Positions 1 to 8,560 of a stretch of 64,000 nt of DNA are shown in pieces (the first letter of the stretch is position 1; every line of letters starts with the position of its first letter). The DNA is taken from assembly GCF_001969265.1 (NCBI RefSeq), contig NZ_CP019304.1:3596001-3660000 (forward strand), in the 5' to 3' direction. The translations under genes were made by a program, and so were the position numbers. This DNA comes from Arthrobacter sp. QXT-31. Its GTDB lineage: Bacteria > Actinomycetota > Actinomycetes > Actinomycetales > Micrococcaceae. The notes under the pieces are model-generated. The model was not told the origin of the DNA. It did no database searches and was given only the letters and a program-made list of their open reading frames with translations.

Positions 1-1050
1 TCCGAGCTGACCACCGCCGCCGTCGGCGGTCCCGCCGCCAACTACGTCGAGGCCCGCACCGAGGCCGAGATCATCGAGGCGGTGCGCGCCGCGGACGCGG
101 CCGGGGAGCAGCTGCTGATCATCGGCGGGGGCTCCAACCTCCTGATTTCCGACGACGGGTTCCCCGGAACCGTCCTGAAGATCGCCTCGGAGGGGTTCAC
201 CGTCAACGCCGAGGACTCCTGCGGGGGCGTATCCGTATTGGTCCAGGCCGGGCACAACTGGGACGCGCTGGTGGAACACGCCGTGCTCCACGCCTGGTCC
301 GGCATCGAGGCCCTGTCCGGGATCCCCGGTGCCACCGGAGCCACCCCCGTGCAGAACGTCGGCGCCTACGGCTCGGACGTCTCGCAGACCATCGCCGCGG
401 TCCGCACGTGGGACCGGGAGCGCAGCGCCGTGAGGACCTTCACGAACTCCGAGCTGAAGTTCGGGTACCGGGATTCGATCCTCAAGCAGACCACCGTCAA
501 CGGCTCACCGCGCTACGTGGTGCTGACGGTCGAATTCCAGCTGCCGTTGGGCCGCATGAGCGCACCCATTCGGTACGCCGAGCTGGCGCGGGTCCTCGGT
601 GTGGAGCAGGGGCAGCGCGCCTACTCGAACGACGTGCGCAGGGAGGTCCTGCGGCTGCGCGCGTCCAAGGGAATGGTGCTGGACCCCGCCGACCGCGACA
701 CCTACTCCACGGGCTCGTTCTTCACGAATCCGATCGTCGCTGAGGAAGTGGCGGCGGGTCTTCCGGAATCCGCGCCCAGGTACCCGGGCGGCTCCGACGG
801 CCAGGTCAAACTGTCCGCGGCCTGGCTGATTGACCACGCCGGCTTCGGCAAGGGCTTCGGGCTGGAGGACGGGAGTGTCTCCGGCGGCCGGGCGTCGCTG
901 TCCACGAAGCACACGCTGGCCATCACCAACCGCGGCTCTGCCCGTGCGGCCGATATGGTGGCGATCGCGCGCGAGGTGCGTGCCGGCGTCGTCGGGCGTT
1001 TCGGGATTGAGCTGCACCCCGAACCGCTGCTGATCGGACTCACGCTCTAG
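1..1050 (+). CDS. murB: UDP-N-acetylenolpyruvoylglucosamine reductase MurB (5' end cut by window)
   Basis: MurB is the FAD enzyme that reduces UDP-GlcNAc-enolpyruvate to UDP-MurNAc with NADPH in cytoplasmic peptidoglycan precursor synthesis. The frame is open from base 1, where it reads LTTAAVGGPA, so the true start lies outside the window. Visible motifs are the FAD-binding GGGSNLL near fragment residue 42, the IPGATGATPVQNVGAYG segment near 106-122, YRDS, the STGSFFTNP stretch near 236 with the proton-donor Ser expected in type I MurB, and a C-terminal HPEP Glu. About 349 residues are visible and the C-terminus is complete. Confidence 0.95.
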   Translation, partial: SELTTAAVGGPAANYVEARTEAEIIEAVRAADAAGEQLLIIGGGSNLLISDDGFPGTVLKIASEGFTVNAEDSCGGVSVLVQAGHNWDALVEHAVLHAWSGIEALSGIPGATGATPVQNVGAYGSDVSQTIAAVRTWDRERSAVRTFTNSELKFGYRDSILKQTTVNGSPRYVVLTVEFQLPLGRMSAPIRYAELARVLGVEQGQRAYSNDVRREVLRLRASKGMVLDPADRDTYSTGSFFTNPIVAEEVAAGLPESAPRYPGGSDGQVKLSAAWLIDHAGFGKGFGLEDGSVSGGRASLSTKHTLAITNRGSARAADMVAIAREVRAGVVGRFGIELHPEPLLIGLTL

Positions 1051-1090
1051 TACTGCTGTTTTTCCGGTTCTGCCCTGCTGCCGGGCGCCC

Positions 1091-1096
1091 TAGGAT
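1091..1096 (+). promoter_or_regulatory. -10 box (TAGGAT) for leaderless start of the 1103 gene
   Basis: TAGGAT ends exactly 6 nt before the ATG at 1103 and there is no convincing Shine-Dalgarno. A TANNNT box at this distance is the usual arrangement for leaderless actinobacterial mRNAs, where transcription begins at the start codon. The upstream -35 is not obvious. Confidence 0.5.
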
Positions 1097-1102
1097 GGGC
1101 AC

Positions 1103-2206
1103 ATGGCGGCGGTGAAGACCCGGGTTTCAACCAAGGTGATGGGCCGGCTGAGGCTGGCGTCGCAGGGGCTGCTGGGATCCGGGTTCGACGGCCTGCCGGA
1201 GGCCGTCCGTGCGATGACCGCGATGCAGGCCCAGGACCTTCAGTCGGCGCTGTGGGCTGTAGGTGTCCGCGTTCCCGGTGCGGGCCTCAGCGACGTCCGC
1301 CGGGCCCTGGATGACGGGTCCGTCATCCGGTCGTGGCCGATGCGGGGCACACTGCACTTACTGGCTCCCGAGGACCTCCGCTGGATCCTGAACATCACCA
1401 CTGCCCGGATGGTGCAGAGCACGGCCGGCCGGCACCGGCAACTGGAAATCATCGGCCGCGACGTGGAGGTGTGCCGGGAGGCAGCGCTTGGCCTGGTGGA
1501 CGGTGGCCGGGCCGCCAGCCGCGAGGAGCTGTTTAGGGCCTTCGAGGCGGCCGGGCAGGCCACCAAGGCTCAGCGCGGGGTCCACCTGCTGTGGATGCTG
1601 TGCCAGAACGCCGTACTGGTGCCCGGTCCGCTGGACGGCAATCAGCAAAAGTTCGTTGGGTTTGACCACTGGATCACGTCCTCCCGTTACCTCGGCCGGG
1701 AAGAGGGCATCGCCGAGCTGCTCCTGAGGTACCTGCGCCGCCACGGACCCGCCACCCTGCGCGACTTCGCCTGGTGGTCCAGCATTCCGCTGACCGAGGT
1801 GCGGCGGGCCCTGCCTGCGGTCAGTGGCGGGCTGATGGAACTGGAGCATGAGGGAACCCAGTACTGGATGTCACCCGAGACCGCCTCCTTGCTGGACGCG
1901 GGCGTGCCGGGGCAGCGCACGCTTCTTGCGCTGCCGGGGTTCGACGAGTTCGTCCTCGGCTACACGGACCGCAGCATCGTGCTGCCGCCCGAGCACGCGC
2001 AAAAGATCGTCCCGGGCGGCAACGGGGTGTTCAAGAAAGCCATCGTGGCCGGCGGCGAGGTGATCGGCACCTGGGCGAGGCAGGGGAGTGGGCGGGCAAC
2101 CGCCGTCGTGCCCGTTCCGTTCGACCCCACTAAGCCCTTCACCCCGACGGCGCTGGCAGGCTTCCGCCGCGCAGTGGAGCGGTACGAGGGCTTCCTCGCG
2201 TCCTGA
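1103..2206 (+). CDS. winged-helix DNA-binding domain protein, AlkZ/HTH_42 family
   Basis: This 367-residue protein has the layout of the HTH_42 (AlkZ/YcaQ-like) family, whose studied members are DNA glycosylases that unhook interstrand crosslinks or remove bulky alkylated bases. The MQAQDLQ segment at residues 41-47 contains Q42 and Q44, matching the QxQ motif described for AlkZ. The SWPMRGTLHLL segment near 77-87 is also typical of the family. It stands alone after murB and appears to have its own leaderless-type promoter. The glycosylase function is inferred from family membership, because many HTH_42 proteins are uncharacterised. Confidence 0.8.
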   Translation: MAAVKTRVSTKVMGRLRLASQGLLGSGFDGLPEAVRAMTAMQAQDLQSALWAVGVRVPGAGLSDVRRALDDGSVIRSWPMRGTLHLLAPEDLRWILNITTARMVQSTAGRHRQLEIIGRDVEVCREAALGLVDGGRAASREELFRAFEAAGQATKAQRGVHLLWMLCQNAVLVPGPLDGNQQKFVGFDHWITSSRYLGREEGIAELLLRYLRRHGPATLRDFAWWSSIPLTEVRRALPAVSGGLMELEHEGTQYWMSPETASLLDAGVPGQRTLLALPGFDEFVLGYTDRSIVLPPEHAQKIVPGGNGVFKKAIVAGGEVIGTWARQGSGRATAVVPVPFDPTKPFTPTALAGFRRAVERYEGFLAS

Positions 2207-2374
2207 CCCCTGCACGGCCATCCCGACGCTTCCTCAGGTTTGGTCGCCTTTCCTGCGACCCTTCCTCATTCCTGCGGCCATGGGTGGAACACCAGAAGCA
2301 ACCTTTTGCGGAAGGGTTGGCCCTGACCCGCCGGGAGGTGAGGAAGGGTTGCTCGCACCAGGGCGCAGACACAA

Positions 2375-2448
2375 AACCGGCCCCGCTCCGCATGAGCGGC
2401 CTGCCCTTGAAACAGAGGGCGGGCCTGCTGTGCGGGGCAGGGCCGGTT
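2375..2448 (-). terminator. possible terminator region behind asd, shared with the convergent 1103 gene
   Basis: The 9-nt inverted arms AACCGGCCC (2375-2383) and GGGCCGGTT (2440-2448) enclose smaller hairpins. On the minus strand the structure ends in GGCCGGTTTTG just after asd. The long loop makes it weaker than other terminators here. The rest of 2207-2464 shows no gene. Confidence 0.4.
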
Positions 2449-2464
2449 AGGGAAAGGCTGCTGG

Positions 2465-3595
2465 TTACAGCGTGCCGGTGGCGATGTTGAGCATGCGGCG
2501 CAGCGGCTCGGCGGCGCCCCACAGGAGCTGGTCGCCGACGGTGAAGGCGCTGATGTACTGCGGACCCATTTCAAGCTTGCGGATGCGTCCCACCGGAATG
2601 GTCAGGGTGCCCGACGCTGCGACGGGAGTCAGATCGGCCATCGAAGCTTCCTTGGTGTTGGGCACCACCTTGGCCCATTCGTTGTCCTCGTCGAGCAGCT
2701 TCTCGATCTCGGCGACGGAGAGGTCCTCGCGCAGCTTCAGGGTCAGCGCCTGCGAGTGGGAGCGCATGGCGCCAATCCGCACGCACAGGCCATCCATGAT
2801 CACGTGGTTCTCATCCGAGGTGCCCAGGATCTTGTTGGTCTCCACGCCGGCCTTCCACTCTTCCTTGGACTGGCCGTTGCCGAGGTCGGCGTCGATCCAG
2901 GGGATGAGGGAGCCGGCCAGCGGCACGCCGAACTGGGTGGCGTCGACATCGGTGCGCTGGTGGGCCAGCACCTTGCGGTCGATGTCCAGAATGGCCGACG
3001 CCGGGTCGTTCAGTTCCGTGCTGACCTCGGCGTTGAGGGTACCGAACTGGCTGAGCAGCTCGCGCATGTGCCGGGCGCCGCCGCCGGAGGCAGCCTGGTA
3101 GGTCATGGACGTGCCCCACTCGACGAGGCCGTTCTTGAAGAGGCCGCCGAGACCCATGAGCATGCAGGAGACGGTGCAGTTGCCGCCGATGAAGTCCTTG
3201 ACGCCGTTGGCGATGCCCTTGTCAATGACGTCGCGGTTGATCGGATCCAGGACGATGATGGAGTCATCGTTCATGCGGAGGGTGGAAGCGGCGTCGATCC
3301 AGAGGCCGTCCCAGCCCCGGCTGCGCAGCTCGCCATGGACCTGCTTGGTGTAGTCGCCGCCCTGGGCGGTGACAATAATCGGCAGCTTAGCCAATGTCTC
3401 GACGTCGAACGCGTCCTCAAGCTTGCCGGCCCCGTCAGCGAAGGAGGGAGCGGCACCTCCCGCATTGGAGGTGGAGAAAAAGACCGGGTTGATGTTGGCG
3501 AAGTCGCCCTCTTCCTGCATGCGCTGCATCAGGACGGAGCCGACCATGCCGCGCCATCCGACCAGGCCGACGGAGGGGGTAGCTGCTGTAGTCAT
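2465..3595 (-). CDS. asd: aspartate-semialdehyde dehydrogenase
   Basis: Asd reduces aspartyl phosphate to aspartate semialdehyde with NADPH, the branch point to lysine/diaminopimelate, threonine and methionine. The nucleotide-binding loop GWRGMVG lies at residues 13-19. The catalytic Cys is C140 in GGNCTVS and the catalytic His is H280 in [10 protein letters not shown]. The length of 376 and the GGNCTVS context match the long form known from Escherichia coli (C136/H275) rather than the roughly 340-residue form common in other Actinobacteria. It is transcribed alone. A TANNNT box 6 nt before the ATG suggests a leaderless mRNA. Confidence 0.95.
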   Translation of the reverse strand: MTTAATPSVGLVGWRGMVGSVLMQRMQEEGDFANINPVFFSTSNAGGAAPSFADGAGKLEDAFDVETLAKLPIIVTAQGGDYTKQVHGELRSRGWDGLWIDAASTLRMNDDSIIVLDPINRDVIDKGIANGVKDFIGGNCTVSCMLMGLGGLFKNGLVEWGTSMTYQAASGGGARHMRELLSQFGTLNAEVSTELNDPASAILDIDRKVLAHQRTDVDATQFGVPLAGSLIPWIDADLGNGQSKEEWKAGVETNKILGTSDENHVIMDGLCVRIGAMRSHSQALTLKLREDLSVAEIEKLLDEDNEWAKVVPNTKEASMADLTPVAASGTLTIPVGRIRKLEMGPQYISAFTVGDQLLWGAAEPLRRMLNIATGTL

Positions 3596-3601
3596 CTAGC
3601 C

Positions 3602-3607
3602 AGTTTA
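3602..3607 (-). promoter_or_regulatory. -10 box (TAAACT) for leaderless asd
   Basis: On the minus strand TAAACT ends exactly 6 nt before the asd ATG at 3595, with no ribosome-binding site between. No strong -35 is visible. Confidence 0.5.
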
Positions 3608-3671
3608 TCTTTGGATTTGGTGGGCTGCAGTCGGTTACGTCACTGCCGCGGAGGCAGCGCAGCCAAGGATC

Positions 3672-4079
3672 TTAGTCGACCGGCCGCGGGAGATTGCGGG
3701 CTTTGCGCAGTTTCTCCGCCTTGCGTTCCTTGAGATAGCTCGCCCAAGCGGCCAGGAAAGGAAAGAGGCAGGCCGGGAAAACCCACCACACTTCGCCGAG
3801 AATGTGCCACTGGTCGGTGAGCGCCGCCTGCACCACGCCATAAACAAGGCCTCCGAGGCAGGCGGTGAGGAGGATGGCGAGAAAGAGCAGCCCGCCCGAG
3901 CTGTTGACGGGCTTGACCAGGCTGCGGCGGCCGTCTTTGCGCACGCCATATTCGGCAGGCGTGTAGCCCACAATTTCGCCGTTCTCTGCCCGCCGGTGGA
4001 TCAGCCGTCCGTCAGCAGGGCCAGCCGGTATGTAGGCCGGGTCCTGCGGAACGTCCCGACTACGCCTCGCCACGGGCAT
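3672..4079 (-). CDS. small two-TM membrane protein, last gene of the WXG100-like operon
   Basis: This is a 135-residue protein of unknown function. The soluble N-terminal part contains GEIVGYTPAEYGVRK near residue 35. Two hydrophobic stretches (LLFLAILLTACLGGLVYGVV and VWWVFPACLFPFLAAWA) follow, then a basic tail (KERKAEKLRKARN). The ATG at 4079 lies inside the last codons of the preceding gene (stop at 4060-4062), so the two are probably translationally coupled. The frame is open further upstream, but that part is out-of-frame sequence of the neighbouring gene. I cannot assign a function. Confidence 0.6.
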   Translation of the reverse strand: MPVARRSRDVPQDPAYIPAGPADGRLIHRRAENGEIVGYTPAEYGVRKDGRRSLVKPVNSSGGLLFLAILLTACLGGLVYGVVQAALTDQWHILGEVWWVFPACLFPFLAAWASYLKERKAEKLRKARNLPRPVD

Positions 4080-4713
4080 CCTCAATCGCGGCCAGCAGTC
4101 CGGCGTCGTCCAGTCCGGCGGATTCTGCCACCGCGTCCTTGTCGAAATCCGGAACGCCGGTGGTCCAGGAGGACCCCTCACGCCGGATCAGCAGGTGCTG
4201 CTCCGAAGCCAGGGTCTTGAAGACGAGGTACGCCGAGCCGCCCTGGTTCTGCTCGACATGCTGCCGCACCAGCCGCAGGGTCGCTTGCGCCGACGAGATG
4301 GATGGGTCCTGGGCGAAGGCGAACCACGTGCCCAGCAACCGTGGCTGCAGCATCAGGGAGACCCCGGGCGCTTCCAGCAGCGCAACGTTGTCCATGGCTT
4401 CGCCGGTCAGGAGCGAGATCTCAGTCCACCGCGTTGCCTTGCCCAAGGCAGTGGCGACGGCAGCCGCCACGCCCTTCACTCCCAGGTCGCCGTCGTCGTC
4501 AACAGCGGCCAGGTCCCGTGCCAGCAGTGACGATGCGCCGGCTGTGGACAGGGTGACGTCGTCGATCATCTCCTCGGCACGGAAGACGCTGACTGAACGG
4601 TCCCGGGCCGGGCCCTCGAAAACGTTGAGCAGGTAGGCGAACTCGCCCACGCCGAAGCCGATGACATCGACGCCGAGACGGGGCTCCTGCTGGGTTGGGT
4701 CCTGAACAGTCAT
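4060..4713 (-). CDS. uncharacterised protein, middle gene of the WXG100-like operon
   Basis: This 217-residue soluble protein has no signal peptide or membrane segment. It begins 9 nt after the WXG100-like gene with an AGGAG ribosome-binding site, and its 3' end overlaps the next gene. It is acidic and looks like a compact alpha/beta protein. I do not recognise the family. Given the upstream WXG100-like protein, a chaperone or specificity factor comparable to EspG of type VII secretion, or an immunity protein, are both possible; neither is shown by the sequence. Confidence 0.6.
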   Translation of the reverse strand: MTVQDPTQQEPRLGVDVIGFGVGEFAYLLNVFEGPARDRSVSVFRAEEMIDDVTLSTAGASSLLARDLAAVDDDGDLGVKGVAAAVATALGKATRWTEISLLTGEAMDNVALLEAPGVSLMLQPRLLGTWFAFAQDPSISSAQATLRLVRQHVEQNQGGSAYLVFKTLASEQHLLIRREGSSWTTGVPDFDKDAVAESAGLDDAGLLAAIEDARGEA

Positions 4714-4722
4714 GAGGGTCTC

Positions 4723-5838
4723 CTAATCGCCGAATCCAAAGAACTTGCCTACGGACTTGCCGGCGTCAACCAGCGTATCCTTCGTATCACTGACGAACTT
4801 GCCTGGGTCCTTTACGGCGTTGACGACGCCTTCACCGATGTTCTTCCCGACGCTGCTGATGGTGTCCCAGTTCTCGTACACAGCTATGCCGACGCTGGCG
4901 ACCTGGCACACAGTCCCGGCCGGCGGCGGCAGGAAACAGCCCACGCCGAGGGCCGTCTTGCCGACGCCTGCCAGACCGCCCTTGATGTCGCCGTCGGCAA
5001 AGCTTTTGACGGAGTCGTAGGCGCTGAAGCCCACGCCGGCCCAGCCAAGGCCGCGGGCAAGGCCTGACTTGCCCAGCCACTCAAGCTTGGTCCCGGCGCC
5101 AAGCCAGGGCTTCTCCTCCAGGACGGGGCCGAACCTGGACAGCACGCCGATGTGCTGGTTCAGGTTCTTCAGGGACGCAATGTCGGAAGCCTTGTCGATC
5201 AGCCCGAGCCCGCGGTTGGCCGCGGCGGACCCCTTCAGCAGGTCGTCCAGGGCAGGGTTCCCGAGCAGCCGGTGTGCAGCAAACCCGGGTCCGCCAACGC
5301 GGTGGCTTCCCTGCAAAAACGACTTGATGAAATCGGCCCGCTGGTTCTTAAGCACCCAGCCGTACTGCCCGAGGTGCTTGGCCAGGGTGAGGGGGGCCTT
5401 GATGAACTTTTGCAGGGTCAGGCCCGCCCGGAGCGCGCCAATTCCGCCGAGCAGCACACCGCCAAGCACTCCGGGCAGCGAAGTGCCGGGTTCTCCGAGG
5501 CTGACGGGACCGCCACCGGAGCCCGGCGCCGCGTCGCTGGCCTTCTCCTGTTCATTGGCGTTGTCCAGCAGCTTGCGGGATTCGTCCTTGAGCGCACGGG
5601 CTGTCTGCTGGAGGATTGCCCGGTGGCTGCCGTTCCAGTCCGAACGGAACTGCGCGGCGTCGTTGCCCTTCCAGGACGGGTTGTTGTTGATCTGGTTGGT
5701 CAGCTGTGCCGACGTGCTGAGAAGGTTGTCGGAGACCTTTCCGAACTGCTGCGCGAGTGTGCGAAGCTGCGCGACGTCGGCGCCCCACAGATTACCTGTC
5801 ACTGCGGCATCATCCCCCAAATCCTGGCCGCCCCACAT
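4723..5838 (-). CDS. WXG100/LXG-like N-terminal protein, possible type VII secretion substrate
   Basis: The first ~100 residues are helical with a central NPSWKGNDAAQFRSDWNG segment, the W-x-G turn between two helices seen in WXG100-type proteins. A Gly/Pro linker (PGSGGG) follows, then about 260 residues with Gly/Ala-rich hydrophobic stretches (LPGVLGGVLLGGIGALRAG; LAGVGKTALGVGCFLPPPAG) and a short C-terminal FFGFGD. This looks like a secreted or polymorphic-toxin architecture without a recognisable catalytic domain. ATG at 5838 is used here. A GTG at 5802, which would begin VTGNLWGADV, is a reasonable alternative. It heads an operon with the genes at 4060 and 3672. No type VII secretion ATPase is in the window. 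Confidence 0.6.
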   Translation of the reverse strand: MWGGQDLGDDAAVTGNLWGADVAQLRTLAQQFGKVSDNLLSTSAQLTNQINNNPSWKGNDAAQFRSDWNGSHRAILQQTARALKDESRKLLDNANEQEKASDAAPGSGGGPVSLGEPGTSLPGVLGGVLLGGIGALRAGLTLQKFIKAPLTLAKHLGQYGWVLKNQRADFIKSFLQGSHRVGGPGFAAHRLLGNPALDDLLKGSAAANRGLGLIDKASDIASLKNLNQHIGVLSRFGPVLEEKPWLGAGTKLEWLGKSGLARGLGWAGVGFSAYDSVKSFADGDIKGGLAGVGKTALGVGCFLPPPAGTVCQVASVGIAVYENWDTISSVGKNIGEGVVNAVKDPGKFVSDTKDTLVDAGKSVGKFFGFGD

Positions 5839-5921
5839 GGAGACGGTTGCTGCTAAGTCCGGCCATCACTCTAGTCGGGGCCCAGGGCCGCCGCGATGGG
5901 CACCACTACCCATCAGAGCCG

Positions 5922-6140
5922 CTACTGGCCGTCGGGCTCCTCCAGCAGCGCATTCTTGCGGGCGCGGAGGGCAAAGAAGGCACCGAAAGCGAACACCTGC
6001 GTCACCACCACCAGCACGATAATGCCGGGAATCTTGTTGCCGCCCAGGATCATGGTCAGGCCCACAATGGCAGACAGCAGTGCAAGCAGCGGCAGCAGCA
6101 TGTAGCCGAGCACAAAGAGGGTTTCAGGTTTACGCAACAT
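5922..6140 (-). CDS. small two-TM membrane protein downstream of folA
   Basis: This 72-residue protein has two hydrophobic segments (LFVLGYMLLPLLALLSAIVG and IPGIIVLVVVTQVFAFGAFF) and a charged C-terminus (RARKNALLEEPDGQ). Its ATG lies 3 nt after the folA stop, so it is the last gene of the thyA-folA transcription unit. I do not recognise the family. Confidence 0.7.
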   Translation of the reverse strand: MLRKPETLFVLGYMLLPLLALLSAIVGLTMILGGNKIPGIIVLVVVTQVFAFGAFFALRARKNALLEEPDGQ

Positions 6141-6143
6141 CTT

Positions 6144-6728
6144 CTAACCTTCCGAGCGGTTCCACGTGGCGAACCGGTAGCGCGTGCCGTTGGCTGCCGT
6201 CAGCCAGCCTTGGGCGGGCACGGAAGTCCCCGCCACCCAACCGTCGCCGAGCTCCGGGGCGTATGTGTCGCCGTCGGCGTCCATGTCGATGGTGGTGACG
6301 ACGGCGACGTTGGCCAGGTCCGCGGCCTCCTTGAAAATTTCCCCGCCTCCCACGATCCAGACAGACTCAAAGCCGGGGGCGAACTGGGATTCCAGCAGAG
6401 CATCGTCCAGGGATTTGACGACGACGGCGCCCTCCGCCTCGGGCGTGCTGCCCCAGTTTTCCTGCCGGGTAATGACGATGTTGGTCCGGTTGGGCAGCGG
6501 CCGGTACTTCTCGGGGAACGATAGCCAGGTCTTGCGCCCCATGATGACGGGATGGCCGGTGGTGACCCTGGTGAAGTGCTTCATGTCCTCCGGCAGGTTC
6601 CAGGGCATGTCGCCGTCCTTGCCGATCACGCCCGAGGTGGTCTGGGCCCAGACCAGCCCGATCCCCGTCACGTTCGCGGCGATGTCCTCGCTGAAAGCCT
6701 GCCCGTCCATAATGCCCTCCGTGCTCAT
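6144..6728 (-). CDS. folA: dihydrofolate reductase
   Basis: DHFR reduces dihydrofolate to tetrahydrofolate with NADPH and restores the cofactor that thymidylate synthase consumes. The active-site segment [20 protein letters not shown] is clear, with D48 aligning to the catalytic Asp27 of the E. coli enzyme. GRKTW (64-68) and WIVGGGEIF, which contacts NADPH, are also present. The chosen ATG at 6728 overlaps the thyA stop in an ATGA arrangement, giving 194 residues with a ~20-residue N-terminal extension. A second ATG at 6710 would shorten it by 6. thyA-folA coupling is a well-known gene order. Confidence 0.93.
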   Translation of the reverse strand: MSTEGIMDGQAFSEDIAANVTGIGLVWAQTTSGVIGKDGDMPWNLPEDMKHFTRVTTGHPVIMGRKTWLSFPEKYRPLPNRTNIVITRQENWGSTPEAEGAVVVKSLDDALLESQFAPGFESVWIVGGGEIFKEAADLANVAVVTTIDMDADGDTYAPELGDGWVAGTSVPAQGWLTAANGTRYRFATWNRSEG

Positions 6729-7528
6729 ACGGCGATCGGTGCCTTGATCGTGGGGTGGTGCCGGTAGCCCACCACTTCGAAGTCGTCCAGGGTGTAGTCG
6801 AAGATCGATTCCGGCTTGCGCGTGATCTTCAGCTGCGGGTACTCGTACGGTTCCCGTTCCAGCTGCTTCAGAACCTGGTCCATGTGGTTGTCGTAGATGT
6901 GCACGTCGCCGCCGGTCCAGATGAATTCGCCGGGTTCGAGGCCGGTCTGCTGCGCCAGCATGCACGTCAGCAGCGCGTAGGAAGCGATGTTGAAGGGCAC
7001 GCCCAGGAACATGTCAGCGGAGCGCTGGTACAGCTGGCAGGAGAGCTTGCCGTCCGCGACGTAGAACTGGAAGAACGCGTGGCAGGGCGGCAGTGCCATG
7101 TCCTTGAGCTCACTGACGTTCCAGGCCGAGACGATGTGCCGCCGTGAATCCGGGTTTTTCTTCAGGCTCTCCACAAGCTCGGCGATCTGGTCAATGTGGC
7201 CGCCGTCCGGGGTGGGCCAGCTCCGCCACTGGACGCCGTAGACCGGACCGAGTTCACCCTCGGCGTCGGCCCATTCGTTCCAGATGGTCACGCCCTGGTC
7301 CTGCATCCACTTCACGTTGGAGTCGCCGCGGAGGAACCAGAGCAGCTCGACGGCAACGGACTTGAAGTGCACCCGCTTGGTGGTGATCAGCGGGAAGCTC
7401 TCGCCCAGATCAAAGCGGATTTGGCGGCCGAAAACACTGCTGGTTCCGGTGCCGGTGCGGTCCGATTTGTGCGTGCCGTGGGCCATGACGTCGCGCAGAA
7501 GGTCTTCATAGGGCGTTGGGATGCTCAC
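6725..7528 (-). CDS. thyA: thymidylate synthase
   Basis: ThyA methylates dUMP to dTMP with methylenetetrahydrofolate and produces dihydrofolate for the adjacent FolA. The catalytic Cys is C149 in [30 protein letters not shown] and the dUMP-binding RR pair near residue 129 are present. At 267 residues it has the length of the E. coli-type enzyme. The start is GTG at 7528 ([10 protein letters not shown]), preceded exactly 6 nt upstream by TAGACT, so the mRNA is probably leaderless. The stop overlaps the folA start. Confidence 0.95.
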   Translation of the reverse strand: MSIPTPYEDLLRDVMAHGTHKSDRTGTGTSSVFGRQIRFDLGESFPLITTKRVHFKSVAVELLWFLRGDSNVKWMQDQGVTIWNEWADAEGELGPVYGVQWRSWPTPDGGHIDQIAELVESLKKNPDSRRHIVSAWNVSELKDMALPPCHAFFQFYVADGKLSCQLYQRSADMFLGVPFNIASYALLTCMLAQQTGLEPGEFIWTGGDVHIYDNHMDQVLKQLEREPYEYPQLKITRKPESIFDYTLDDFEVVGYRHHPTIKAPIAV

Positions 7529-7534
7529 CCGTCC

Positions 7535-7540
7535 AGTCTA
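7535..7540 (-). promoter_or_regulatory. -10 box (TAGACT) for leaderless thyA
   Basis: TAGACT on the minus strand ends 6 nt before the thyA GTG start. No Shine-Dalgarno fits in the gap, so a leaderless transcript starting at the GTG is likely. Confidence 0.55.
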
Positions 7541-7577
7541 TTCGAAGTGCGAGTGTCGCCCCGGGACCCCCGAATCC

Positions 7578-8549
7578 TCAGTCGTCAAAAGGTTTGAACT
7601 GCTCCACGGACACGATCCGGCTCTTGCTGCCGTGCGCCACGTGGCAGACGATCATTTCGCCCGGGGCCAGGTACGGGTCAGCCACCGGCAGCAGCCCCTT
7701 GAGCCGCGGGGTCATGTAGCCGGCAAGCCGGCCGAGCACGGTGGGTAGGGTTGGCCGGTGGGTGCACAGCACTACCGCGCGCTGCTTGTCGAACAAGGCA
7801 TCGACGGCGGCCGCCGCCTTCTTGGGGTTGCGGGCATGCCGGTGCTCCGTCAGCGCATCCACCAATTTCACTTTGGCGTCAGAGGACTTGGCGTAGGGGG
7901 CGATGGTGGCCACACAGCGCAGCCAGGGGCTGGTAACCACGCGCAGCGGCTTCCAGGCCTTCAGCAGCCTGTGCACAGCCTGTGCCTGGCGGACCCCGGT
8001 AGCAGCCAGGGGCCTCTCGCCTTCGGCCTTGGTCCAGGAGGAGCGCGGCTTGGCCTTGGCATGGCGCACGATCACGAGCGGCCAGGTCTGCAGTTCCTTC
8101 CGGGCGTGCGCCGCCGCGAGGTACTCCAGCGGCACACGGTCCGTGGGGTTGGACAGCAGCGAGGCGGCACGTTCCGGTGTGCACCACATGACACTGTCCA
8201 CTTCCTTGCCGTCCGGGCGCAGGGAATTGCCCGTGACCTCAACAGCCCAGTAATGCACAACCTTCAGTCCAGCGGTGACGTGGTAGTGGATGGGCGGGAG
8301 CGGGATGCCCAGCGGAGCCACGAGGCCGATCTCCTCCTCCACCTCACGGACGGCGCACTCCGGCACCGTCTCTCCGGGGTCAAGCTTGCCTTTTGGCCAT
8401 GACCAGTCGTCGTAGCGCGGGCGGTGGATCAGAAGGACCTCCAGCTGGTCCTTCTTAACGCGCCAAGGCAGGGCGCCGGCCGCCGTGACGGCGACCGGCT
8501 CGCCCGGATGGTCGGTCTGGTCCGCTATGGGTGAGTCGCTGCTCTTCAA
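7578..8549 (-). CDS. mutT1: Nudix hydrolase fused to histidine phosphatase, MutT1-like
   Basis: The N-terminal half is a Nudix domain with a complete box at residues 54-76 (GKLDPGETVPEC followed by AVREVEEEIGL). The C-terminal half is a SixA-like histidine phosphatase with R162-H163 in VIVRHAKA and a second His in LCTHRPTLPT. The same fusion in mycobacterial MutT1 hydrolyses 8-oxo-(d)GTP and diadenosine polyphosphates, so a housecleaning role is likely. It lies 11 nt after ppk1 on the same strand, the gene order known from mycobacteria. Confidence 0.88.
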   Translation of the reverse strand: MKSSDSPIADQTDHPGEPVAVTAAGALPWRVKKDQLEVLLIHRPRYDDWSWPKGKLDPGETVPECAVREVEEEIGLVAPLGIPLPPIHYHVTAGLKVVHYWAVEVTGNSLRPDGKEVDSVMWCTPERAASLLSNPTDRVPLEYLAAAHARKELQTWPLVIVRHAKAKPRSSWTKAEGERPLAATGVRQAQAVHRLLKAWKPLRVVTSPWLRCVATIAPYAKSSDAKVKLVDALTEHRHARNPKKAAAAVDALFDKQRAVVLCTHRPTLPTVLGRLAGYMTPRLKGLLPVADPYLAPGEMIVCHVAHGSKSRIVSVEQFKPFDD

Positions 8550-8560
8550 AGGCCGGGTTC

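Noticed and set aside
6728..6965. N-terminal extension of dihydrofolate reductase up to 6965
   Set aside because: The frame is open but lies inside thyA out of frame. The ATGA overlap at 6728 is the natural start.
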